This document shows positions 28,307 to 35,544 of a stretch of 38,772 bases of DNA, one piece after another; the first letter of the stretch is position 1; each line of letters starts with the position of its first letter. The DNA is taken from contig JABJBS010000192.1 in NCBI GenBank assembly GCA_018668695.1, positions 1 to 38,772 on the forward strand, read 5' to 3'. Source of the DNA: Deltaproteobacteria bacterium. Lineage in GTDB: Bacteria > Myxococcota > XYA12-FULL-58-9 > JABJBS01. The notes under the pieces were generated by a model. It worked only from the letters and a program-made list of their open reading frames with translations. It made no database searches and was not told the DNA's origin. The position numbers and the translations under genes were made by a program.

Positions 28307-29758
28307 TCAAGGCTTCTGAACGCTCAATCGATCCCCGATGATGCCATCTTTATCTTTGTCACTAAGAGGCTGTGGATAGCAGCCATCGAAGCAGGCCGCG
28401 CAACGCGATCCACCGAAGACCTTATCGATCTCTTCCACCGGTAAATACGTTAGAGAATCAGCGCCCAGCTCCTTCGCTGCTGCAATTTCAACTTCTTCCA
28501 AACTGCCGCTGAACTGACTCGCGAACAATTCATCCTGTGTCGACATATCGATGCCGTAAAAACACGGGTGCTTCACCGGCGGAGAATGAATCGCCAAATG
28601 AACGCTCAATGCACCTGCTTTACGAATCATCTGAATAACGCGCCTTAGGGTACTGCCGCGAACAATCGAGTCGTCCACAAGGAGTACATGCCGATCCTTG
28701 AGTTCACCCGGCAAGGGATTGAGCTTCAAGAGAAGCGCCGCATTACGCGTATTTTGGTCAGGCATAATGAAGGTACGACCGCTGTAACGGTTTTTAATGA
28801 TTCCTTCACGAAGAGGTAATTTGAGTTCTTCAGCCATCGATGCAGCTGCTGGCCTGGAAGTATCCGGAACAGGAACAACAACGTCCCCTGCCACACCCTT
28901 TTTACGAATGCGCTCGCCCAGTGCCCGGCCGTAGCCTAAGCGCTGCTCATAGACGCTCTTGCCGTCCATGACTGAATCAGGTCTTGCGAAATAGATATGC
29001 TCGAATACACAAGGTGTAGACTCAACCGCGTGTAACACTTTTCGAACAGGCTCTTGACCGGCCCGTAGAAAGATAGCCTCGCCGGCACATGGCTCTGAGT
29101 AAACATCAAAGCTCAAAACATCCAAAGCCACAGATTCACTGCTCGCAAGCCAGGCACCATCGGCGCGTCGGCCAATGACTGCAGGACGAATTCCATAAGG
29201 GTCGCGCAAAACAACAAGTGTTGGCTGATTATCGAGCATCAAAGTAGCCACAATCGAGAACGAGCCTCGTACTTTATCGAGTACCGAGCGAAGTGCCACG
29301 AGAGCATCTTCCATGGTGTGACCGGAGCGTCGTCTTTGCATCAAAGCATCCGCAAATTCACAAAGTGCTGGTTCCACATCACAGTGGCTCAACAAGTGAA
29401 TGGAGCGCTCCATCAGTGAATCTTGAAGTTCATTGTAGTTCGTAACGTTGCCGTTATGAGCCATCAGCACTCCAGGCTGCCTATAGAAAAACGGCTGAGC
29501 GTCTTCTAGCTTGCCTTTACCGATGGTCGGGTAACGCACGTGTCCAACACCAATGGGTCCATCGAGCGCCTGTACAGCAGACTCGTCAAGAGCCTGAACC
29601 ACCGTGCCTAGGCCACGACGTACATGGAACCGACTACCGTCCGCCTCCATTGTCGCAGCACCAGCGGAGTCCTGCCCACGATGCTGAATCGCCTGCAACG
29701 CCAAATGAATTTCTGAGCCAACCCCCGTGGGGGAAACCATTCCTACAAAGCCACACAT
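28307..29758 (-). CDS. purF: Amidophosphoribosyltransferase, Bacillus type with [4Fe-4S] ligands
   Basis: Second PRPP amidotransferase in the window, 483 residues from MCGFVGM (AGGTG upstream); the longer frame to 29857 adds 33 unrelated residues. Cys2 would be the glutaminase nucleophile and QHRGQDSAGA follows. The phosphoribosyl domain has PVPDTSRPAAASM and the PRPP loop [10 protein letters not shown] at 360-369. Unlike the paralogue at 14587-16077, it has all four cysteines that bind the [4Fe-4S] cluster in the B. subtilis enzyme: Cys250 (TPCVFEHIYFARPDS), Cys399 (HPCFYGID) and Cys453/Cys456 (RCAACFDG). It lacks the short propeptide seen in Bacillus. It is divergent from the YccF-like gene and converges on the CheX-like gene. 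Confidence 0.95.
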   Translation of the reverse strand: MCGFVGMVSPTGVGSEIHLALQAIQHRGQDSAGAATMEADGSRFHVRRGLGTVVQALDESAVQALDGPIGVGHVRYPTIGKGKLEDAQPFFYRQPGVLMAHNGNVTNYNELQDSLMERSIHLLSHCDVEPALCEFADALMQRRRSGHTMEDALVALRSVLDKVRGSFSIVATLMLDNQPTLVVLRDPYGIRPAVIGRRADGAWLASSESVALDVLSFDVYSEPCAGEAIFLRAGQEPVRKVLHAVESTPCVFEHIYFARPDSVMDGKSVYEQRLGYGRALGERIRKKGVAGDVVVPVPDTSRPAAASMAEELKLPLREGIIKNRYSGRTFIMPDQNTRNAALLLKLNPLPGELKDRHVLLVDDSIVRGSTLRRVIQMIRKAGALSVHLAIHSPPVKHPCFYGIDMSTQDELFASQFSGSLEEVEIAAAKELGADSLTYLPVEEIDKVFGGSRCAACFDGCYPQPLSDKDKDGIIGDRLSVQKP

Positions 29759-29875
29759 GATGCACCTGTTATCAAAAGGACCCAGACTGTCAAAGGTACC
29801 AATTACATGCATTGGACAAGAGATTCCGTACGAGATCGCCTTGACGCAGTGTTTCACCTGATTATTGTAGGTTCT

Positions 29876-30250
29876 ATGAGTCTCATAGGTAATATTCTTT
29901 GGTGGATTTTTGGCGGCCTGCTCTCGTCCCTCGGCTACTTCTTGGGCGGCATCTTACTTTGTCTAACGATTGTGGGCATTCCTTTCGGGATGCAGTCATT
30001 TAGGCAAGCTGCGGCTGTCCTGGCGCCATTTGGTAAAGACGTTGTCCCGATAGAAAAAGAGTCGGGCCCCCTTTATCTGATTTTCAACATTCTCTGGATC
30101 TTGCTCTTTGGCTGGGAGATTGCCCTTGCCCATCTGGCCTCCGCCGCGGTTTGCGCGGTGACCATCATCGGTATTCCCTTTGCGCTGCAGCACCTAAAAC
30201 TCATCATGGTCGCTCTTTTTCCCTTTGGAATGGGCCTTAAAGAACCCTAA
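29876..30250 (+). CDS. YccF-like (DUF307) inner-membrane protein
   Basis: A 124-residue membrane protein made of two similar halves: each has a long hydrophobic hairpin ending in an IIGIPFA/IVGIPFG-type turn (ILLCLTIVGIPFGMQSFRQA; VCAVTIIGIPFALQHLKLI) followed by an amphipathic stretch and PFG. NILWWIFGG at the start and NILWILLFGWEIAL in the middle match YccF proteins. Four membrane segments are likely. ATG 29876 (MSLIGN), behind TAGG, was chosen over 29807, whose 23 extra residues are polar and overlap the purF promoter region. Function of the family is not established. Confidence 0.87.
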   Translation: MSLIGNILWWIFGGLLSSLGYFLGGILLCLTIVGIPFGMQSFRQAAAVLAPFGKDVVPIEKESGPLYLIFNILWILLFGWEIALAHLASAAVCAVTIIGIPFALQHLKLIMVALFPFGMGLKEP

Positions 30251-30272
30251 CCACCTGTAATTACTTGATTCA

Positions 30273-30284
30273 CCGAAATTTCGG
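30273..30284. promoter_or_regulatory. 12-bp palindrome upstream of the TGase-like gene
   Basis: CCGAAATTTCGG is a perfect inverted repeat located 23 bases after the YccF-like stop and 73 bases before ATG 30358. It could be an operator for the downstream gene. Perfect 12-mers of this kind occur by chance several times in such a window. Confidence 0.2.
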
Positions 30285-30357
30285 CTCTTAACTGAAAAAA
30301 ATAAGCACCAACGGCAAATGCCTCCCGATAATGACTGCACAACATCGGAGAAACATT

Positions 30358-31767
30358 ATGTCCAACGCAATTGATGCACGCCTAACAACAGCCCTGACCC
30401 AGTTCACTTCAGACACTGACAACACCCCGGGTGTAGTTGATCTTCAAGAAGCAAAGAGCCTTCTCAGCGATGCGAATGCTATCAATTCCGAAAACTCATG
30501 GTTCTTCGGACTCTGGAAATCTGACAAAGGTGAAAAAGACCTCGGCAAACTCCTCTCAGCCAATGGCGCCAAATTTGATCCACTCGCCAAGAGCATGGTC
30601 GATGAGTTTGTGAAAACTGGCAAAGCAACCGACAACCGGCTCGTTGACCAATTTCAAAGCTTCACTGCCGCTGGTGCTCGCTCTCCAGGAGTGATTGACC
30701 AAGCCGAAGCCCTTCAAATGATCAAAACTGCGAAGACCATCAACGACGAAGGCAACTGGTTTTTTGGATTGTTCAAAGGCACTCAAGGCAACAAAGACCT
30801 AACGCACATGCTGAGCACACTCGATGCAAAGTTTGAGGGTGATGCGAAAAAAGTCGCCAGCGAATTCATTCAAACAGGGCGCGTTACCGGGCTTGTAGCA
30901 GAATGGAAAAGCGCAAAGCCAACTTGGCACTGCCACTGGTTCCCAATGAAAGAAACCAAAGCAAATGGCGGCGACACTACAAATAACCTCTTTGCGCCCA
31001 ACGGATCACTCGACAAATACGACAAAGCATTTGGCACGAAGAGTCGCCAACACGAATTGGACAACAACTTCCGTCCCCATGACTCAGAAGCAAAAGATGC
31101 CAGCTGGGCCGGGCACTGCAACTACTCAGCAGAAGTTGCAGCCATGCTCGACGAGCCGAAGAAATCAGTAACGTACAAAGGACAAACGTTTACGCCGCGA
31201 GATATCGAGGGACTCCTGGTAAAAGTTAGCAGCAGCCTTGCCAGCCGCTTCGATTTCGAAGGCAATCGCTACAACAGTGAAAGCGATGACGTCCGCGACC
31301 CGAAGCCCCACGATTTCCTGGAAAAAGTACTCAAAGGATGGGGAAGCGAAAACTCAAACCCAATCCCATTTGTTTTGGACATCGATCGTGAAGAAGCTGT
31401 TTGGAACTACCCCTATGACCAGGGCAAAGTTTACGCCTCAACCGACGCACCTAATGGTGTTGACGTAAGCGAAGTACCGGATAGCGATGGCGTCACGTAT
31501 TACCGTGCCGAGGTCAAAGGAACTGGTTTTGAAGGCCAGGCTCGAAGTTATCAATTCTGGGTTGATTACGACAAAGATGGTTCTGTGAATGCTAGCGGCT
31601 GGCTTGAGGGCAGCGATAAAAAGGTAAACCCTGATTTCGCGTGGCGTCCACATCCAGTTGGCGATTTAACTCAGAAGAAAAACTGGGTGAGTCGTCCACA
31701 TCGTCAGAACAACCCAGAAGTTCGTGCTGAGGATGTTTACGAAATCTACATTCGCTCAATCAGCTAA
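30358..31767 (+). CDS. Transglutaminase-elicitor-like protein with duplicated N-terminal module
   Basis: The 469-residue protein has no signal peptide. Residues ~12-175 are two tandem copies of a ~85-residue helical unit: compare PGVVDLQEAKSLLSDANAIN, NSWFFGLWKSDKGEKDLGKLL with PGVIDQAEALQMIKTAKTIN, GNWFFGLFKGTQGNKDLTHML. Residues ~180-469 resemble the TGase_elicitor family (oomycete GP42/M81-type transglutaminase and bacterial homologues): SWAGHCNYSAEVAAML supplies the candidate nucleophile Cys254, FVLDIDREEAVWNYPYDQ near 345 matches the region with the later catalytic residues, and YQFWVDYDKDGSV...NPDFAWRP is the family's C-terminal strand motif. ATG 30358 with GGAG eight bases upstream is preferred over 30331. 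Protein cross-linking or deamidation activity is inferred. Confidence 0.72.
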   Translation: MSNAIDARLTTALTQFTSDTDNTPGVVDLQEAKSLLSDANAINSENSWFFGLWKSDKGEKDLGKLLSANGAKFDPLAKSMVDEFVKTGKATDNRLVDQFQSFTAAGARSPGVIDQAEALQMIKTAKTINDEGNWFFGLFKGTQGNKDLTHMLSTLDAKFEGDAKKVASEFIQTGRVTGLVAEWKSAKPTWHCHWFPMKETKANGGDTTNNLFAPNGSLDKYDKAFGTKSRQHELDNNFRPHDSEAKDASWAGHCNYSAEVAAMLDEPKKSVTYKGQTFTPRDIEGLLVKVSSSLASRFDFEGNRYNSESDDVRDPKPHDFLEKVLKGWGSENSNPIPFVLDIDREEAVWNYPYDQGKVYASTDAPNGVDVSEVPDSDGVTYYRAEVKGTGFEGQARSYQFWVDYDKDGSVNASGWLEGSDKKVNPDFAWRPHPVGDLTQKKNWVSRPHRQNNPEVRAEDVYEIYIRSIS

Positions 31768-31779
31768 TAAGAAGAATGA

Positions 31780-32652
31780 TTAGCGTCTGCGAGAAAGGCT
31801 GTGAGCGTCCATTGGCGCTCCGCCTGAACGCTGAACCAAGAGTACAATCAGCACGGGGATAAAAAGCATAATCCAAAAGAAAACCAGCTTAATTTTCGTG
31901 TTGTCTAAGGCAACAGCCAAATACAAATCTCTTAGACCTTCAGTTTGAATCGGTGTGGACCACACATCTCGGCTTACACCAGCAACCTTCTGAGTGGAAG
32001 GAAGCGCTTCAAGCTTCGTGTTGGCTACATCGGCCAGCGAGGCTGATACCACCTTGTCGCCTTTAACAATCAAAACATCCACACCACTTAAATCACGTAA
32101 GAGACCAGCCATCCCGTCGTTTAGAGTATAACCAACGGTCACCGCTCCAACGAAGCGAGCCTTTTCAGTCTCATGGTAAATCGGCGACGTTGTCTGAATA
32201 ACAAAACCAGACTCACCTCGCTCCACTCTAGACACGGTCTTACCCTGAGCAGCATATTGAAACGCGGGACTATCACCGCCAGCAATATTAAATTTATCCG
32301 GTGCATGCGCTTGAGCTAAAATAACGCCGTCGCGGTTTTGGACAGTTATCTCATCGACCTTTAATTCTTTTAATACAGATGTTCCGTAATCAAGGACCAT
32401 GCCCGTATTGTTAAACCAAGCACCGCGCTGAACAACGGCGTTATCTGCCATCATTCGCGAATAGGAGTAGGTTTGCTGCTGAACATGTGAAAAGGCAGTC
32501 GAGGCATGCTGAAGTGCTTCTCGGTTTTTATCATCCAGAGAAGTGTAAAGCTGCACACCCATGACCATCAACGCAAGACTCATCACCATGGCAACAAAGG
32601 TCACCACAACCTGAAGAGGACGCGTCGCTTGATTTTGTCCTTCACTTTGCAT
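31780..32652 (-). CDS. Membrane Cache-domain sensor without output domain
   Basis: The 290-residue protein has an N-terminal membrane helix (VVVTFVAMVMSLALMVMGVQLY, ~14-36), an extracytoplasmic region of about 210 residues with single-Cache-like features (DEITVQNRDGVILAQAH, FVIQTTSPIYHETEKARFVGAVTVGYTL), a second helix (LVFFWIMLFIPVLIVLLV, ~255-272) and then only ~18 basic residues. A normal chemoreceptor, histidine kinase or GGDEF protein would continue with HAMP and an effector domain; here none follows before the stop. AGGGAGA lies within the end of the upstream phnD-like gene and only three bases separate the genes, so they are translationally coupled. It probably relays ligand status to a separate protein. 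Confidence 0.8.
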   Translation of the reverse strand: MQSEGQNQATRPLQVVVTFVAMVMSLALMVMGVQLYTSLDDKNREALQHASTAFSHVQQQTYSYSRMMADNAVVQRGAWFNNTGMVLDYGTSVLKELKVDEITVQNRDGVILAQAHAPDKFNIAGGDSPAFQYAAQGKTVSRVERGESGFVIQTTSPIYHETEKARFVGAVTVGYTLNDGMAGLLRDLSGVDVLIVKGDKVVSASLADVANTKLEALPSTQKVAGVSRDVWSTPIQTEGLRDLYLAVALDNTKIKLVFFWIMLFIPVLIVLLVQRSGGAPMDAHSLSRRR

Positions 32653-32655
32653 GCA

Positions 32656-33639
32656 TCATTCTCCCTTAACCAATGAATGATTGTACTGCTTCAAAACGTC
32701 TCTGATTAGACCGACACCCTTATAAAAATCTGGGCCTTCAATCTTAAAGCCAGAATAGAGATATCCTCCACCGAGCGCAGGTTGACCTGCTTTGGTTTCA
32801 GTCTCAAGTGTGGCCCCTATCAATGCAGCGCGGACCGCAGCTGCCACTTCTTTTTTCACAGCAGACGCGGCTACCCACGCTTCTCTTGGAATTCGTCCAG
32901 TTTCAGTGATGACCTTAAACTTCCCGCCATTTTCTTTAGCTTTGAGTAACGTAGCATCCCACACTGCACCGGCGTAAACTTGACCGTTCGCCACTGCTGA
33001 CACCACTCTGTCGTGACTGCCGAGGTAAAAGACGGATTTAAAATCTTTGTTTGGCTTAATACCGGCCTCTAAAAACATCGCCATCGGATACTGAAACCCA
33101 CTTGATGAACCTTTATCAACAAAAGCAAACGGCTGACCTTTAAGTGACTCAAGTGTTGCGTCTTGGTTATCCGCATGTGTGAAGATGTAGCCACGGTAAA
33201 AACTATCCCGGCTGCTATCTTCGCCGGCCACCACGGTGGCGATGTAGGTGGTATTCGCATTTGGCTCATTGAGAATATCGGCGTAAGCGGCAGCCGACAA
33301 AATCGCTACATCAATATGACCCGCCAAAAGGTCAGACTTTAGGCTGTCGTAATTCGGAGAAATATTCAGCACACAATCAAAGCCGGTCGATTCTTCGAGC
33401 CAATTCAAAATAGGTTCAAAGTCTTTTGACTGGGTCGCACGCGTGAGCCACGGACCCACTCCGATATTCACAATGGCTCGCTGAGGATCGATGGTAAGCG
33501 GAACAGGATCGCTGGTTTGCCAGACCCGTTCTCCCAACGGCGTAGAAATCCCGCTCTCAGCATGGGCGCTTTCAAAGGTACAGCCGCCCATTGCGATGGA
33601 CCAACTACAGATTGTTACCAGTATTGCAGCGCGAAGCAT
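32656..33639 (-). CDS. PhnD/SsuA-type substrate-binding lipoprotein
   Basis: The 327-residue protein is a periplasmic binding protein of the phosphate/phosphonate (PhnD) group: VGPWLTR, NWLEESTGF, SPNYDSLKSDLLAGHIDVAILSAAAYADIL, LKGQPFAFVDKGSSSGFQYPMAMFLEAGI and VYAGAVWDATLL are typical. A lipobox (AMGGC, Cys near residue 19) anchors it. ATG 33639 (MLRAAILVTI) behind GGGAAGGGAG was chosen, since the longer frame to 33726 would bury the signal peptide. No ABC permease or ATPase gene is adjacent; instead it is coupled to a Cache sensor. A signalling role, sensing a small oxyanion ligand rather than importing it, is inferred from context. Confidence 0.85.
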   Translation of the reverse strand: MLRAAILVTICSWSIAMGGCTFESAHAESGISTPLGERVWQTSDPVPLTIDPQRAIVNIGVGPWLTRATQSKDFEPILNWLEESTGFDCVLNISPNYDSLKSDLLAGHIDVAILSAAAYADILNEPNANTTYIATVVAGEDSSRDSFYRGYIFTHADNQDATLESLKGQPFAFVDKGSSSGFQYPMAMFLEAGIKPNKDFKSVFYLGSHDRVVSAVANGQVYAGAVWDATLLKAKENGGKFKVITETGRIPREAWVAASAVKKEVAAAVRAALIGATLETETKAGQPALGGGYLYSGFKIEGPDFYKGVGLIRDVLKQYNHSLVKGE

Positions 33640-33792
33640 CAAGAGGCTCCCTTCCCGCTGAAAATCGTACCCTAAAACCAAATGGCAAGCGAGAAGGAGC
33701 TTATGGAAGCCCATAGAGACCTTCACTCGGCCCTAAAGCGTCGAAAGTCTCTAAAATACATAAGGAATTGAGGGTTTTAAAGGAGCCTGAAA

Positions 33793-34071
33793 CTACTCTA
33801 GATTCAGCCTGACTCTCTGAGTAGATCCAGCTACTTGACTGAGCTGCTCGTAAAACAAGCCGCCCCTCAGTGTCTTCAGGCGTTTGGTATTCACAACCTT
33901 GAGTTCACACTCGCCCGGCCACCCCGCCTCGCCTTGTTCCAGCGCAGCATGCAGAGCCTTTACCGAACGGCCAAACACACCTGCTCCCAGGGGCTGAGTT
34001 GCGGCTAGGTATAGATCCCAAAAATCACCTTCGGTCAGGACCACCTGACAGTCGAGTTTTATTGTCTTCAT
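33793..34071 (-). CDS. Barstar-like small protein (92 aa, tentative)
   Basis: The 92-residue product has the strand-helix order of barstar-family RNase inhibitors: an N-terminal strand (MKTIKLDCQVV), a helix (EGDFWDLYLAAT), the FGRSVKALHAAL segment that parallels the family YGRNLDALWDCL helix, a CELKVVNTKRL strand and a last helix (LFYEQLSQVA). The acidic residue that contacts barnase is not evident in the FGRSVKALHAAL helix, so inhibitor function is doubtful. ATG 34071 is preceded by GGAGAG at about ten bases; an upstream ATG at 34137 would add 22 residues. No RNase gene is adjacent. Family call rests on pattern only. Confidence 0.45.
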   Translation of the reverse strand: MKTIKLDCQVVLTEGDFWDLYLAATQPLGAGVFGRSVKALHAALEQGEAGWPGECELKVVNTKRLKTLRGGLFYEQLSQVAGSTQRVRLNLE

Positions 34072-34405
34072 GACGGCTATTCTCTCCATCCAAAGCTCTG
34101 TGTAAGCAGCCTCAAGATTGGCGGGCAAATGCCACAAAGATGCATTGGAGCAAAGATACCTGTGGCGGTTTTAGGCAAGAATTGATCGCTTTTTAAGACG
34201 CCAAAGTACATTGCCGTAAAACATGGCCATCACACGTGTGTATTTCTAAAGCTTCTCCAGGCGATAAAAAAACACGATATAAACCGGACACTTACAAAGA
34301 ATGACGAATAGGTGGGCCCAAGACCCTGGAAAGCTTCTTACCAGAGGTCTAGATTGGAACGTGTTCTAAAAGAGACTGGGACGGTCGCCTAGGAGGGGAC
34401 TGATT
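34072..34405. other. 334-base divergent intergenic region
   Basis: This gap separates the minus-strand barstar-like gene from the plus-strand acyl-CoA oxidation operon and must hold promoters for both. It contains an imperfect palindrome at 34354-34369 and the AGGAGG ribosome site near 34391. No further gene, RNA or riboswitch was recognised. Part of it (34072-34137) would be coding if the small gene used its upstream ATG. Confidence 0.5.
34354..34369. promoter_or_regulatory. Candidate operator: 16-bp imperfect palindrome
   Basis: TTGGAACGTGTTCTAA has seven-base arms with one mismatch around a GT centre. It lies about 37 bases before the first gene of the acyl-CoA oxidation operon, where a TetR- or GntR-type acyl-CoA-responsive repressor could act. 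No such regulator gene is in the window. Confidence 0.35.
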
Positions 34406-35542
34406 ATGAAGTTCGCACTGAACGATGAACAAGAGGCGCTTGCTGAGAGTGCCAAACGCTTCTTACAAGAAAAAGCGGGCTGTGAAGCAGCTTTGCAAGT
34501 GATGGAAACTGAGCAAGGCTTTGATGAAGCAGTTTGGGATACTATGGCCTCAGAGCTTGGCTGGACTGCGCTTACCATTCCCGAAGCTTATGGCGGTTAT
34601 GGGCTCGGTTACACCGATCTGATTCCCCTTCTGGAAGCGATGGGTCGCCACATGCTCTGCTCGCCATTTTTCTCCAGCATCTGCATGGGCGCAAATTCTA
34701 TTTTGGAAGCAGGGACTGAAGAGCAAAAAGCGAAATGGCTTCCAGAAATAGCTGCAGGAACAAGCCGTGCCACCCTCGCCTTCACGGAGGCCGGTGGTAC
34801 ATGGTGCGCCGATGATATCCAAGCAACCTACACACGCACCGATGAAGGCTTCGTCATCAATGGAACGAAGCATTACGTACTCGATGGACACACCGCGCAC
34901 CTCATCATTATAGCCGCTCGGGCGGAGGGTTCGACGGGTGAAAAAGGTATCAGCCTCTTTGTGATGGATCCCGCGTCTCAAGGCCTTTCGATTTGCGCCA
35001 TCAAGAATCTCGACCAAACCCGTAAACAAGCCAATATTACTTTAGACAACACTCCTCTCGCCCTTTCAGCACAGCTTGGCGGTCAAGATCTTGATTGGTC
35101 TATTGTCCAGCGGATTTTAGACCTTGCGGGCGTGGCTTTAAGCCTCGAACAAGTTGGGTGTGCAGAACGCTGCCTGCAGACGGCAGTGGATTACGCGAAG
35201 ATTCGAACGCAATTCAATCGTCCTATTGGCTCCTTTCAGGCCATCAAACACAAGTGCGCCGATATGCTCGTCTTGGTTGAGTCGGCTCGGTCGGCTGCCT
35301 GGTACGCGGCTTGGAGTGCTACACAATCTGAAGCTCTTGCAGACGCCGCCAGCCAAGCACAAAGCTACTGCTCCGATGCACTCTACAGCTGCGCTGCCGA
35401 GAGCATTCAGATTCATGGCGGTATTGGCTTTACTTGGGAACACGAAGCTCACCTTTATTTCAAGCGAGCGCAAAGTTCGAAAGTGCTATTGGGTACGCCT
35501 GAAACGCACCGCGAGCGCATCGCTCAGATGTTGGAGCTATAA
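34406..35542 (+). CDS. Acyl-CoA dehydrogenase family protein (FadE-like, first of pair)
   Basis: A 378-residue FAD-dependent acyl-CoA dehydrogenase homologue. Normal N-terminal helical, middle beta and C-terminal helical domains are visible: IPEAYGGYGLGYTDLIPLLEAMG near residue 55, ATLAFTEAGG (~125), YAKIRTQFNRPIGSFQAIKHKCADM (~265) and IQIHGGIGFTWEHEAHLYFKRA (~335). The usual catalytic glutamate of the IYEGT segment is not present (VLLGTPETH), as in subunits of heteromeric ACADs, where catalysis or FAD binding is shared. AGGAGG precedes the ATG. The next ACAD gene starts two bases after this stop, supporting a heterotetramer. Confidence 0.88.
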   Translation: MKFALNDEQEALAESAKRFLQEKAGCEAALQVMETEQGFDEAVWDTMASELGWTALTIPEAYGGYGLGYTDLIPLLEAMGRHMLCSPFFSSICMGANSILEAGTEEQKAKWLPEIAAGTSRATLAFTEAGGTWCADDIQATYTRTDEGFVINGTKHYVLDGHTAHLIIIAARAEGSTGEKGISLFVMDPASQGLSICAIKNLDQTRKQANITLDNTPLALSAQLGGQDLDWSIVQRILDLAGVALSLEQVGCAERCLQTAVDYAKIRTQFNRPIGSFQAIKHKCADMLVLVESARSAAWYAAWSATQSEALADAASQAQSYCSDALYSCAAESIQIHGGIGFTWEHEAHLYFKRAQSSKVLLGTPETHRERIAQMLEL

Positions 35543-35544
35543 GC

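Noticed and set aside
29759-29810. TTGACA with TAACAG as a promoter for the second purF (minus strand).
   Set aside because: The -10 match is poor and would place the transcript start almost at the ATG.
28307-29857. N-terminal extension of the second PurF as a propeptide.
   Set aside because: The 33 residues before MCGFVG do not look like the short acidic Bacillus propeptide, and the cysteine is preceded by Met with a ribosome site nearby.
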